In this document: positions 1-11,067 of the stretch, in pieces
Position numbering within the stretch: position 1 is the stretch's first letter
Layout of the letters: each line of letters starts with the position of its first letter
NCBI GenBank assembly: GCA_002245135.1
Contig: NGBS01001166.1
Location: forward strand, 186,001 to 250,000
Length of the DNA stretch: 64,000 bases
DNA from: Proteromonas lacertae
Taxonomy: Eukaryota > Sar > Bigyra > Opalinata > Proteromonadidae
Reading direction: 5' to 3'
Translations under genes and position numbers: made by a program
Notes under the pieces: generated by a model
What the model saw: the letters and a program-made list of their open reading frames with translations, nothing else
Databases searched by the model: none
Told to the model about the DNA's origin: nothing

Positions 1-1
1 T

Positions 2-130
2 CCAGGTACTTTTGGACCATCTCCAGATGGTGGAACAATGTGGTCTTGCTGTTTACAATCAGATAAAGAGAGCAGAGGCTGTGTTAAGAAGGTGTATAAT
101 CCTGATCAATTAAATGTTGCATCTATTTAA
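2..130 (+). CDS. 3' end of an unidentified gene
   Basis: An open frame enters from the left edge and stops at TAA (128-130). The last 42 residues contain a W-x-C-C ... G-C arrangement (WSCC, then RGC about ten residues later) after a Gly/Pro-rich stretch. Such endings occur in small Cys-based zinc-binding modules at protein C-termini, but too little is visible to name the family. Seen: the frame and the cysteines. Inferred: zinc binding. Confidence 0.55.
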   Translation, partial: PGTFGPSPDGGTMWSCCLQSDKESRGCVKKVYNPDQLNVASI

Positions 131-240
131 GATATAAATGTATTTTAGTAATTATTTTTTCTTTGTTAATTATTTAGTAATTTTATTTTTTGTTGTATTA
201 GTTGAAAATAGATAGAATATAAATTTGAACAATCATTAAC

Positions 241-1025
241 TTATTTAGTTTTTTTCTTTTGTTTTATTTCTTCATATGTTTTACCTTCTGATTTACTTTC
301 TCTCTTATATTCATCAGAAGTTTGTATAGATTTTAATTGTTTCTTGGTCTTCGTTGGTTTTAAATCTTCTTTCGTCATTCCTATTGCTGCTAACGCCTCT
401 TCATCAACTTCCATCAACCTTTCATCATTTATTTCTTTACTTTCTTCTTTTGGTTTTGATGGTTTTAAATCTTCTTTCGTCATTCCTATTGCTGCTAACG
501 CCTCTTCATCAACTTCATCAACTTCATCATTTATTTCTTTACTTTCTTCTTTTGGTTTTGATGGTTTTAAATCTTCTTTCGTCATTCCTATTGCTGCTAA
601 CGCTTCTTCATCTGGTTCTTTAAATATGTATTCATCAAGAACAGATTTCTTCTTTTTATCTCCATTGACTGGCTTTGTAAAATTTTCCATTGCATTCTTT
701 TCTATTGTATTACAAATAGGAGCTATTTCTATTTCTATTTTCTTTAAAGCTTCAATAAATTCCGAGTGGTATAATTTTGATTCTTCATTACTGACATTAT
801 TAAATTTCAACTCAAGATTATTTAAATCATCTCTCAATTTACTATTTTGGGTTTGTATTTTTTTTATACTTTGTAATCTCCTTACATTTTGTTTTATCAG
901 TGATTCATATAATGACTTTGATTGTAAATCACTTGATAAATATAAAATTTTCAGTTTAGCACAATTACTGTTTATTGAGTTTGTCCTATTATAAATATTA
1001 TTTCAATATACCTTAAATTAAACAT
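241..1025 (-). CDS. Coiled-coil protein with three C-terminal 17-residue repeats
   Basis: Two exons (1012-1025 and 241-985) around a 26-nt intron (986-1011) give 252 aa. The ATG at 1025 starts a 14-nt exon; the long exon has no ATG before its predicted coiled coil, and the splice keeps the frame. Residues about 25-100 are Leu/Lys/Glu-rich and helical. The second half carries three near-identical copies of a DEEALAAIGMTKEDLKP unit separated by charged spacers, then a basic tail. I do not recognise the family. The repeats look recently amplified, because the DNA copies are almost identical. A looser version of the same motif occurs in the gene at 5240-6992. Likely a scaffold or binding protein, by inference only. 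Confidence 0.7.
354..615. repeat. Intragenic tandem repeat, three copies
   Basis: Three copies of a unit of about 50 bp, starting near 354, 465 and 557, encode the DEEALAAIGMTKEDLKP repeats of the minus-strand gene. Copies are nearly identical in DNA. The spacers differ slightly in length, by multiples of three bases, so the frame is kept. Confidence 0.85.
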
Positions 1026-1184
1026 TTTATCTATTGTATTAAGGCAGTCACGAATTCTTGTACTTTCTAAAAATAATTAAATTCATATACCCATTATAAG
1101 ATTCAGAAAGACGAAAAGAAATATTGTTGAAACGGCTAGTATCTTTAACTGTAAAATACTCAAAACAAAAGTAATAATAACTAA

Positions 1185-2234
1185 TTAAGCTTTATAAATT
1201 TTATATATTGAGTTGATTATATCATCTGCAAGTGTTGAACAATCAAATTCATTAAAAGCTAGTAATTGTGCTTTGCAAATCATTGAACAAGCTAGGTAAC
1301 ATGCTGACATATATCCATATTCATTTCTAATGCATTTTATAAGCAATATAAATAATTATACACTTCTTCAACATAATTTCTGTCAGTGATTTGACTAAAG
1401 AATCCAATCATTCCAGCCAAAATATCTCCTTGACCTCCACATCTGCGGGGTGATTTTTCTGAGGTGAAACAAACTGTATGTTTGCCATTTGTTATAATAT
1501 CTTGAGCTCCTTTCAATACAATTGTAATATTATTCAATCTAATGACATATATATATATATATATATATATATCAATTACTACTATTATACCTTTTTGATA
1601 GTTTTTCTACTTTTTCAATTGATTTCTCTTTTTCTAATCCATAAGGAATATCTTCATGATAATAACTTTCATATATTCTCTTAAATTCATTGAAATTGGG
1701 TGTTAAAATAAACTTTGAATAATCTTTTACTATATTCTCATCACATGAAAGATAGAATAATGCATCTCCATCTAAAACAATTGGTATATTCACTTTCTTG
1801 ATATTTGATATAACAGTATTAATCATTTGTGGTATTATATCTTGTCTACCTAGACCTGGTCCTATTACTACTGAATTAGCTCTTTTAAAATCAAATGAAT
1901 CACTATTATATTCATTATTATAATAAGCTTATACTAATGTTTATCATTATCCCATTGTGGAATTACTATCAATTCAGGATGATATGATTTAATTGGAATG
2001 GCAGCATCTTTGTGACAGATAATATATGCTAAATCACTTCCCTTTCATCATATAATAGTACATAGATACGGTTTTTAAAGCAGAAACTCCAGCATAATAG
2101 GGAGCACCAGTATATTCTAAAGATCCACCGATTATACACACTTTACCAGCTTGACCTTTATGATTTCTCGGATTTACAATCAATTTTCTTAACTGTGATC
2201 CAATTTTCGCCGTGTCAGTGAAGTTCTTAAACAT
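1185..2234 (-). CDS. NAXD: ADP/ATP-dependent NAD(P)H-hydrate dehydratase
   Basis: Repairs hydrated NAD(P)H back to NAD(P)H (ribokinase-like fold, CARKD/NNRD family). Five exons: 2070-2234, 1935-2041, 1591-1902, 1362-1538 and 1185-1326, with introns of 28, 32, 52 and 35 nt, give 300 aa, the usual size. Family signatures visible are the N-terminal [44 protein letters not shown] and the Gly-rich active-site loop near [11 protein letters not shown], where the family usually has GSGD. The start is the first ATG, 64 bp from the divergent STRAP start. The 52-nt intron holds a long AT dinucleotide run. No clear targeting peptide is seen, so it is probably cytosolic. Confidence 0.93.
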
Positions 2235-2259
2235 TTCTTAATAAAAAGGTTTGGATATT

Positions 2260-2266
2260 GGTTTGA
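2260..2266. promoter_or_regulatory. GGTTTGA element between NAXD and STRAP
   Basis: Lies in the 64-bp gap between divergent start codons. It matches TCAARCC (reverse strand), a motif repeated in many divergent gaps of this window. A related GGTTTGG sits at 2249-2255. Confidence 0.35.
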
Positions 2267-2298
2267 TCATATCTCTTCATTTTTGGTTTATATCGAAA

Positions 2299-3251
2299 AT
2301 GGCTGATAATGATCTAATAAGATATACTTTACCAGGTCACACACGACCAGTAGTAGGCCTCTGTTTTAGTAATGACAGTAAAGATGGTGTTTTTTTGATT
2401 ACTGCTTGTCATGGTATATTATCTGATATAATTTATGTTATAGATAAGTTACCAATGTTACGAAATGCAGAAAATGGAGATTGGATAGGTACTTTTACAG
2501 GACATAGAGTATTGACTAAATATTTATATTTATTTTATAGGGAGCAGTTTGGTCTGCTAAAATTAATATTAATTCAACATTAGCATTGACTGGATCAGCA
2601 GATTTTACAGCAAATTTATGGGATGCAACAACTGGTAAACTGAAACACACATTTGAACATCACCACATAGTAAGAAGTGTATGTTTTTCAAAAACAGAAA
2701 AAGAAATCGCTACAGGTGGAAAAGAAAAGAAATTCAGATTGTTTAATATTTCAAAACCAGCAGAACCTGTAGTAACTTATGATTTTGAAACGGATATAAA
2801 TCAAATAAATACATTTACAGCTCATTCATACTTAGTAGCCACTACAGATGGTAATTTACATTTAATTGACACATCAACTAAAAAGGTAGAAGCAACAATT
2901 CCTATTGGCCAAAAAATCAATGATTTAGAATTGGCTCGATCAGGAGATATAATAACATTAGCTACAGGTCACAATATAAAGTTTTTAGAAACAAAATCAT
3001 TTGGATTAGTAAAGCAATATGATTATGATTTTGAAATTGAATGTGCATCTTTAAGAAATGACAAAGAAAGGTTTGTGTATGGTGGTGAAGATATGAGAGT
3101 TCATGAGGCTATTTATGAGAATGGAGAAGAGATATCTAATTTAGGAGGACATTTTGGAGCTATTCACTGTATAAGGTACCATCCAGCAGGTGACAGGTAT
3201 GTATCTGGTGGAGATGACTCATCTGTTAGAATGTGGAAGTATAAGAAGTAA
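2299..3251 (+). CDS. STRAP: STRAP-type seven-blade WD40 protein
   Basis: Three exons (2299-2413, 2444-2508, 2541-3251; introns 30 and 32 nt) give 296 aa. The order of blades and motifs such as LPGHTRPV near the start, TGSADFTANLWD, a run near GGKEKKFRLF and the final GGDDSSVRMW match serine-threonine kinase receptor-associated protein (UNR-interacting protein). In animals this is a SMN-complex and mRNA-linked scaffold. The short N-terminal MADNDLIRY leads straight into blade 1. An orthologous role in snRNP or mRNP assembly is inferred from the family. Divergent from NAXD. Confidence 0.9.
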
Positions 3252-3486
3252 ATAATATAATAGAAAAAAGTATATGATAAATATAGAAGAAAAATAGTTG
3301 TTTTAAGTCTTTTTTTTCTTTAAATTAGTTTTATTGTCAATATCAATCTTTTTTTAAATTTGTTTTTGAGTTTAGCTAATTATTTACATTAATAAAAATA
3401 AAAATATAATAAATTTCAAAGTATTTTGTGTATGTAATTAACATTATTATTAATAATATTATTATTCTACTAAATGTCTAATAATT

Positions 3487-4694
3487 TTACGATGGGTAAG
3501 TATTTGTTGTTAAATTTGGTTCTGATTTCACAGTTTTAACTTCAATAATATTCTCACAACTTCCAGAATCTACTTTCAAAAAAGTCTCACTCATCATTTC
3601 AGATAAAGGTGTATAAGACGGTAGATTAATTGATTGAATATTCTGTGACTCTAATGATACAGGTTTAATAGGTGTAGGTCTAATTAAACCAGAGGAATTA
3701 ACTTGTATTTGTAGTGGAGATGGTGGACATATTAATTGTTGAGGCGGTTGTAATGGAATTGATGAAGATGATCCTCTTGTTGGAGTACCTATTGTGAAAT
3801 TAGGAGATGAAATATTATTATTACTATTATTTGTAGTTGTAGCTCTTGGTGTTACAGCATCAGCTGGAGATTGAGGCATATATGAATATTGAGCTAAGGT
3901 TTGTATTGATAATGATTGTTGGAATAACTGTTGTTGATGTAGCGGAGATAATGGTGACAGAGGTAATTGTGGAGGTGGTGGTGGAGGTTGTTGTTGTTGT
4001 TGTTGTTGTGAGGTTGGTGTTGACATTGAAGTCTGAGATATAAGTGATGCTAATACATCTAATCCACTTTGATTTTGATCAGTTTTTATATTCAATATAT
4101 TTTGTTGGTTTTGTTGTTGTTGTTGAGGTGTTGGTAGAGGAGGTGGTGTTTCACCTGTTCTTTCGTATAATGTATCTAAATCACTATCTGGACCAAATGT
4201 ATAACTATTTGAATCAGATCTTAAGAATGTCTTTTGAGGACTCATTTTCTTTTGGGGAGATTCGTAACTTTCCAATTCTTTAGCTACACAGTTGAGCAAT
4301 TCTGGATCTATATAACTTTGATTTCTTTTCATCTATTTGAAATATATGAAATTCTAAATAATAGACATTATACTCCTCCAAATGAATAGGTAGATAAACC
4401 TGTATCTACACTGATTGACCTTTTCATATTACCCAATCCACTACGTCTTTTCGATCTCATCTCTAGCTTCTTGCTTTCTTTGAGTTTTTGTTTTTCACAT
4501 GGGTTACAGACCAATCTTCGCTTGTATCTAAGCAATAACAGACATAACTCATACCTATCTCTGACACACATCACTCCAGGAGCATGGTCACATGATTCAA
4601 AACCCAAACACTGACAGTGGGTACATGTTAGACTCTTGCACCAATGGCATGGGTTTGGGCGAGGCCCTGGTTTTCTTGCTTTGAATTGATCTAT
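3487..4694 (-). CDS. Cys-rich zinc protein with Pro/Gln-rich tail (5' end unresolved)
   Basis: An upstream exon (4374-4694) joins exon 3487-4332 across a 41-nt intron (4333-4373), phase 0. The upstream exon begins directly after a TAG acceptor, so at least one more 5' exon with the ATG exists beyond 4694; I could not place it. The N-terminal part has paired cysteines (CHWC, CTHCQC, a later CV-x-DRYELC and CNPC) followed by a basic stretch. The spacing of the RYE motif before the last C-x-x-C recalls the CDCA7/zf-4CXXC_R1 zinc domain, but this is weak. The rest is disordered: Ser/Pro-rich with Gln and Pro runs. Probably a nuclear DNA- or chromatin-binding regulator, by inference. Confidence 0.7.
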
Positions 4695-4871
4695 CTATTG
4701 GAGATAAAAATTAGCATATATGGAGAAATAATAATAATATATATAATAAGAAATGATAAGATTGAGAGATAATTCGGTGTATAGTGATAATACTTTAAAT
4801 AATCTTAATAACAAAAACAAAATTCTATTACAACTTTTTTAAGTAAAAAGTGGGTATTTTGTCATATTCAG

Positions 4872-4947
4872 ATGGGTTTATGATGGTAATGTGATTATGA
4901 AATCGTAAATGAAACTGTATTCTTGCTGAATGCTGAAGAAAAACCAT
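4872..4947 (+). ncRNA. Candidate C/D-box snoRNA
   Basis: A box C-like ATGATGG (4880-4886; consensus RTGATGA, last base differs) follows directly on ATGGGTTT. Two CTGA box D candidates (4926-4929 and 4933-4936) are followed by AAACCAT, which can pair with the 5' flank to form a terminal stem with one bulge. Size and layout fit the class. The guide target was not determined. Chance occurrence is possible in AT-rich DNA. Confidence 0.3.
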
Positions 4948-5214
4948 GATAAGTGTTGAAATTAAGCAGAAATTCATCATAATAGAATATTATATATTTA
5001 AATTGTACAGAATAATATCAAATAGCAAATAGACGATTAAACAGATATTATAATATGTTAGAATGCTGCTTTTCCATATCTTGATTGTGTTTCTCTAATA
5101 AATTTGTATTCTAAATCAAGAAATAGATTTCACTCATTCAATAGTAAAATAATGAAAGAATAGTGCCTTCTGGATCAGTCTTCGTCATGCAAAATGAAAA
5201 ATAATTCTGATTTA

Positions 5215-5231
5215 TCAAGCCATTAGCTTGA
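5215..5231. promoter_or_regulatory. TCAAGCC / GCTTGA inverted pair
   Basis: TCAAGCC at 5215-5221 and GCTTGA at 5226-5231 form a near-palindrome ending 8 bp before the ATG at 5240. Same motif as in the divergent promoters elsewhere in the window. Confidence 0.35.
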
Positions 5232-5239
5232 AATTAAAA

Positions 5240-6992
5240 ATGAATTTTTTGGCTTTTTCTCGATGTTTGCTATCAAGAAGAGGGATAGCACAAAGAAATT
5301 TGCTTATGGGAGCATTTAAGATGCAAACAATCTATTTTTCATCAACTCCACAAGTATTTCTGTTTTTTTTATTGTTTAGAAACCTAAAAAAATAATATCA
5401 TTAGAAAATATAGGTGAGGAAGAAGATGATATAGGAAATAAACTCAAATTTGATGATAGAAAAGCAATTCCAACTGTGTTAGATGGAGAAACAGTAGTTA
5501 CACACAAAGAACAGGAAAAGAAAAACAAGCAAAAACCAAATATATCACTAAAACAGGTGAAACAAGCAGAAACCAATAGAATCAACCTCAAAATCTGTTA
5601 AAGAAGAAACGAAAATAGAAGTGCAAAAAGAACAAGTAGAAAAACAACCAGTCAAAACTCCAAAAGTCAAAAAATGGAAAGACATAAGATTAGGAACTTT
5701 AGAATTAACAGAAGAAAACGTAAATCCAATAATCAAAGCATTAAGAGAAATAGAAGAAGAAGAAGCAAGAAAAGAAGCAGAATTAATAGCAAGAGCAGGA
5801 ATAACAGAAGGAATGATAAAATCCGAAGAAACAAAACCAAAAGAAGGTGAAAAAGAAGAGAAAAAAGAAGAAGAAGCAACATCAGTAGCAGCTCCACCAT
5901 TACCAGTCTCAGAAAAAGAGAAGAAAAAATTAGCAAAATTGAAGAAGAAGGCAAAAGCTAAAGGAAAAAAATTACCTAAAAAAGTCGATAAAGAAAAGGA
6001 AGAAAAAGAAAAAAAGAAGAAAGAAGAAGAAGAAGAAGAAAAGAAAAAAGCATTACCCAAAGTGAAGAAGCAATATACACCAATAGAATATCGTGAAATA
6101 GCTGGTTATCAAGTACCAAAAGGTTTAACTTCGAGAATGATCGAGAAAATATATGCTCAACAATTATATAGAAATACTTACACTCCACTATCAAAACCAG
6201 TATCTGAATATATAAACGATAAGAAAATATCTATTACTGATTTACCTACTATTGGAATTGCATTTGAAAGAATCAGAAGATATACAATTGGTAATAAAGA
6301 TCAACCTAAAAGAATATGGGTTGATTATTTCATTAAAAGATGTTATGAAGAAGGAAAAGCAGCTTATGCGTTGAAAATTGCAAGAGTTTTGACTAGAAAT
6401 TTCTTTGATTTTTCTACAGGAATGTCTAGTATGTTGTTAGATACAATTGGAATGTATAAACCTGTATAAATATATTTATAATATACTGTTTTTTTTATAT
6501 ATTATTTAATAGAAAGATGTAGTTGTTGATATAATGAATGATATTACTCAATATAGATTATTTCCATCAGCATCTTACATTGAATCTTTAATTATTAGAT
6601 ATGCTTTAGATGGTAATATATTAATGGTTGATAAGTTGATATTTATGTATACTTCACAGTATAAATATCCTAAAAATCCACATCATTTATTCTATAAAGT
6701 AATGTGTTTCAAGAAAATGCAGAATTATACAGCCATCTGGAACTTTTTGAGATTAAATGAAGATAAATTGGATAGTGAGACTTTAGAATATATTATTAGG
6801 TTGGCTATGGAACAGAATAAAACAATCATTGTATAATTAGCATTATTTATATTTATATAGGCTAGTAATTGTCGTAAAGAATATGAAAAGAGATTGGAGA
6901 TGGAGAAATTGGAGAAGAAAGTGAATAATCCAGTAATTAATGAAATTAAAATGACAAATAAAAGTAAAAAAGTAATAGAACAAATAAAGTAA
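5240..6992 (+). CDS. Mitochondrial helical-repeat (PPR/TPR-like) protein
   Basis: Exon 1 (5240-5353) encodes a typical mitochondrial presequence with Arg, Ser and Leu and no acids (MNFLAFSRCLLSRRGIAQRN). A 26-nt intron (5354-5379) follows. Later introns are 6464-6512 and 6831-6860, and the stop is at 6990-6992. The middle is Lys/Glu-rich and low-complexity. The C-terminal half has paired helices of about 35 residues, as in PPR or related organelle RNA proteins. Between 5557 and about 5651 the frame must shift by one. The options seen are a 13-nt intron at 5557-5569, a 55-nt intron at 5597-5651, or a sequence error. Function is inferred as mitochondrial gene expression; the family is not recognised. 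Confidence 0.65.
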
Positions 6993-7114
6993 GCCATTTT
7001 AAAAGTTTTGTAATAATAATTATCTGTCGATTACACTTTGTTTTGTGATATTTACGAAAATACATAAATACACTTGTATTTGTATTAAATTAATAATTCA
7101 AAAATTCACAAAAA

Positions 7115-7976
7115 ATGGAAGATATGTATGAGCAAACTAACTCTGCTTTCAAACATTCATCTGAAGCTGAATGTCTGAACCCAACATATAGACCAACTAT
7201 GGAAGATGTTCATATAATCGTTGATCAATTCTGCGATAATCCCAACCAAGCATTTTTTGCTGTGTATGATGGTCATGGAGGTATAATATATTTTCTATAT
7301 TTTAGGAAGTGAAATAGCACACTATGTTGGTGAGCATTTCCACACAAACCTAGCAAAAAATATGAAAAAGAATAAAGATTTAACAATAGAGAATAATCTT
7401 AAATTAACATTCCTTGAAACAGACATAATGAGTAGAAATCAAGTCTATGGTCAATCTGGTGCAACTGCCGTATGTCTTTTCCTTCATGAAGGAGAAAAAG
7501 GTCAAAGAACGTTATATTCAGCCAATATTGGTGATGCTCGTGCTGTTATTTCAAAAGGTGGTAAAGCCATAAGACTTTCATTTGTATTTAATATGTTATT
7601 TGTTATATATAAATAGGATCATAAAGCTGGAGATGAGAATGAAAAGACAAGAATAGAGAATTTAGGTGGTTTTGTAAGAAATGGTCGTGTTATGGGTATA
7701 TTAGCTGTTGCTCGTTCATTTGGTGATCATGGACTTAAAGCTTATGTTACTGCTGATCCTTTCATTAATTCAATAAAGATTACAAAAGATTGTGAATTTA
7801 TAATAATAGCTTGTGATGGGTTGTGGGATGTAGTTGAAGATCAAGCTGCTGTTGATTTTGTGAAGAGAAAATTAGAAGAAAAAGAGAAACCAACTCATAT
7901 TGCTCAATTGTTGGTAGATGAAGCTATAGCTCAAGGAAGTCAAGATAATGTTACAGTATTAGTGATATTTTTGTAA
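7115..7976 (+). CDS. PP2C-type Ser/Thr protein phosphatase (PPM family)
   Basis: Three exons (7115-7280, 7306-7583, 7617-7976; introns 25 and 33 nt) give 267 aa, close to a minimal PP2C catalytic domain. Metal-binding and family motifs are present in order: RPTMEDVH, FAVYDGHGG, SGATAV, ANIGDARAV, LAVARSFGD, ACDGLWDV and GSQDNVTVLV. The essential Asp residues of motifs DGHGG, DGLWD and DNVT are intact, so it should be an active Mg/Mn-dependent phosphatase. There are no targeting or extra domains. The substrate cannot be told from sequence. It sits downstream of the mitochondrial protein gene, same strand, about 120 bp away. Confidence 0.93.
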
Positions 7977-9299
7977 TATATTAATAATTAATGTTTGATT
8001 GTTGTTTTGTTATAATATACAACACACATTCAATAAATAAAAATTAATTATAATTGAACTTTCTATTTATTATTAGTATAAGAAGAATTGAAGAGTAATA
8101 AGTATTATTATTATTATTATCTCACACAATAGGGTTTTTGAATCACTATATTCATAAAAATAACTTAGGATATTGAAACATCATTGATAATAATAAAAAT
8201 AATAGATAGATAGATATATCATAATATTAGAAAAGATTCTAATCACATTTTACTATCTTCATAGAACCCATAGCCTAATATAATCATGTAAATAGAGTAA
8301 GGGAAAAAAAGAAAAAAGAAATCATACATTTTCTATCATTTCAACTTTAAATCTATAAAAACTATATAAGTATGATAATTATATAATATAAATATTTAAT
8401 AGTTCGATAAGACATTATATTTTTTGGTATATAGAAATTATAATGTCTGAAATCCTATTATAATTTCTAGCCAATGTAACTTGTGAATGATTAAAACACG
8501 AATGTTAAATTCACAATGAGTATTGGCAGAATATATATATAGTTTATAATAATATATACCTTTACTTGTGTGTGTTTTCCATACTACATATATCTTTCTT
8601 TTTCTTCCTATATATTATATATTAATAAAGAATGTTCGTATAATTTTGTTCTACATATATGGATATGAGTATGTAGAGATTGTTCTCATATACACCATTT
8701 AGCCTTACCTCCATACGAAAATATAAGATATAAATTATAATCTCGCTATCAGTGAAAGGCAATTATTAGTAATTAATGGTTCTCAGAATCAAGTTATCAA
8801 CAAATATAATTTAGACATACGCTCATGATATAAATCATCAAAGAACTTGATTAATAATAACAAAGAAAAGAGAATATATAAATAAATACCTTATCAACTT
8901 CATCGCTTCTTTGTTCTGAATTTGTATTGCATTGAATGTCACATCTATAATGTATAAACGATTATACTTTGGGAGTATATATAAAAGACATCAAAGTGAG
9001 TTTAGTTTAATAAGTATAGCATCATAACTACAGAATTGTTAATAAAACAAATCTAAATGCAGTTATAATGCATGAGAAATATAGAAATGAAAGAGAATTA
9101 AGAAAACTGAATAACAGGAAGTATCATTTATAGATTTGAAATATGAATTTAATATATATGATAATATAAATACCAAAAATAATAACAGATAAAGGATTAC
9201 TTCTTCATGCTTAAAAATAACATGCAAAATATGTAAATGCAAGTCAAGAGTTGACCGAACCTCAAACTTTTGTTTTGATTTTTTACGATTTTTACTTCT
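7977..9299. other. Long intergenic region without a recognisable gene
   Basis: About 1.3 kb of very AT-rich sequence with stops in all frames. It is the longest gene-free stretch outside the mobile element, which is odd in such a compact region. I see no tRNA, rRNA or U6-like sequence. One possible C/D-box RNA lies on the minus strand at 8778-8850. Confidence 0.5.
8778..8850 (-). ncRNA. Weak candidate C/D-box RNA
   Basis: On the minus strand, TGATGA (plus 8835-8840) is preceded by GTTC and CTGA (plus 8783-8786) is followed by GAAC, so a four-base terminal stem is possible. An internal GTTGATA could act as C'. The base before TGATGA is not a purine. Weak, recorded because the flanking 1.3 kb is otherwise unexplained. 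Confidence 0.2.
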
Positions 9300-10553
9300 A
9301 TGTATAGTACTTATTTGATAATAACATTATTGCGATTAATAATATCCATAATTAAATGGATGTGGATAGTTTTCACTATAGTTTGCTTAGTTGGAGCTGT
9401 AAATGATGCTTCAAGGAAGGTATTATTACTTTTTTATATTGTGATCTAGTATGAAGAGAAGATATTTAATACAAAAACAGACACAAATTCATCAGATTCA
9501 GAAACAGATGAAACTGAAACAGAATTTGAAGAAGATGATGAAGATAACACTGAAACAAGATGGAATCACTTCGTAACAGCTTTACATCTCAAAACAAAAG
9601 ACAAGAATAAAGATGATAATAAAGAGCCAGAAATAAAGAAACCTCCTCTGTTACTCAAAATAGCAAGATATATTCGGTATGTAATAGTAATAGGATATTT
9701 AGCACTACACAATTACTATGACATTCCAAGTGTAATATCATTTGTTTTTGGTATTTATATTGGCAAAGAGTTGTTTATGTCAGAGTATGCTACAATACCA
9801 ACCACTTTATTATCACCTGATAACTCAGATTATATTATTAATTTAAAAGATTTAAAATCAATAGATAAAATAAAGCATTTCCTTAAACAACCACATTATA
9901 AAGAAGTTAAAGAAAGAATAATAAAAGCCTTAAATATTCAATCATCTACATCAACTCCTGTTTCAACTCCTATTCCAGTAAGTACTCCAAGAAATAGAGA
10001 TAATAATAATAATACTTCATTCTTCCCACCTACTACTCCATCTAATAAAAACAACAACAACAATAAAGAGTTTAATATTGATACAAGTCTTACAATGAAA
10101 TCACCTCAATCAACTAATCCAGTTCAACAACAACAACAAAATACAACTCCATCTTCAACTACTCCATCTGCTTCCAATGTGAATCATCAAAGCAATAATT
10201 CAAATCAATCAGATAATAAAAATACTAAAAAATCAAATCTTTTACCACCTCCAATTAAACCACCCATACTTCTATCTGTTGTAAATACACCTGTAAAGGA
10301 CAATACAGATACATTGTTAAATAAATCACTGTCTGTGAGTAAGAACAGTAATAATCCTGCCATGCAAAGATTGAACTCAATTGGCTCACCTTTGACTAAA
10401 CAGACACCAGCATTGGCAAAGAAACAGAATATGATCATTCCGCATGTTAATAAAGAAGTTGTATTAGCTGAAATAGAAAGAGTTCAGAAATTATATGGAT
10501 CAAAGCCATTTATGTTTGATATTATTAAATATGTGAAAGAAAAACGAAGATAA
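9300..10553 (+). CDS. Two-span membrane protein with Thr/Pro/Asn-rich tail
   Basis: Two exons (9300-9419 and 9450-10553; 30-nt intron) give 407 aa. Residues about 4-33 form a hydrophobic segment and a second one lies near residues 120-145; between them is an acidic Asp/Glu/Thr stretch. After the second segment comes a low-complexity Ser/Thr/Pro/Asn/Gln region, then a conserved-looking end (NKEVVLAEIERVQKLYG). The ATG at 9300 was chosen because it keeps the first membrane segment and the intron frame. Not recognised; an ER or nuclear-envelope protein would fit. It may be plus-strand neighbour to a convergent Golgi protein gene 77 bp downstream. Confidence 0.75.
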
Positions 10554-10630
10554 TTTAATTGCATGTTTTATTTATTATTCTTTTTATATATAAAAAAACA
10601 AGTCATATGAAAATAAAGAGATTAACTCGT

Positions 10631-11067
10631 TTAAGCAACTACTGGTTGAGTTTCAGCAACTGTAGCAAGACCTGGTGATGGCTTATCGAAGAAGGCTTCA
10701 TAACCCCAGATGAGTGTACATAAGATAGTGAAAATACCAGCTAACCAGTTATTATTTCCAACACCAATCCAACATAAATTGAGTATTAAATATAAAGCAA
10801 ATCTGTAAAGTGGTGGTTCAAGGAAGTGGGTTACAACACTTGCAAATGCTAAGAATGAACATGGAACAAACTCTGGTCCTTCTAATACACATAAAAATGC
10901 ACCTATTATTAAATCTAAAAGCATCCAAATTACTGAGCCAGCATTTTTGTATGTGGCGATCGCAACGATGGCATTGATGATGAAGATAGCTCCGGTTGCT
11001 AGGCCGAGCATCTTTGCTATTTTTAACATATCCTAGATAAGAATAGAAGCGAAGTAAAGCATACCAT
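10631..11067 (-). CDS. Flower/TVP18-type Golgi membrane protein
   Basis: Exon 2 (10631-11032) and an upstream exon ending in ATG (11065-11067), separated by a 32-nt intron, give 134 aa. Four membrane segments are visible. The pattern LEGPEFVPCSFL ... LYRFALYLILN matches the Cg6151-P family (yeast TVP18, animal Flower): an acidic residue in the second span, a Cys-rich loop, then an aromatic/basic start to span three. Yeast members are Golgi vesicle proteins. The first coding exon consists only of the start codon; an internal ATG two codons later could serve instead. Exact substrate or role unknown. Confidence 0.72.

Larger units (their letters stand above)
4695..5239. other. Divergent intergenic region, 545 bp
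   Basis: No convincing coding exon is visible apart from the missing first exon of the minus-strand zinc gene, which may lie here. It holds a candidate C/D-box RNA (4872-4947) and a TCAAGCC...GCTTGA pair just before the plus-strand start. Confidence 0.5.

Noticed and set aside
344-994. Plus-strand open frame opposite the repeat-bearing coiled-coil gene
   Set aside because: Ser/Phe-rich shadow of the minus-strand gene; no start context or domains, and the minus-strand exon structure explains the sequence.
3980-4130. Gln and Pro codon runs as possible repeat-type mobile sequence
   Set aside because: In-frame homopolymer codons in a disordered region, as in many other proteins of this window.
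5376-6194. Several Phe/Ser/Leu-rich minus-strand frames
   Set aside because: Antisense shadows of the Lys/Glu-rich plus-strand mitochondrial protein.
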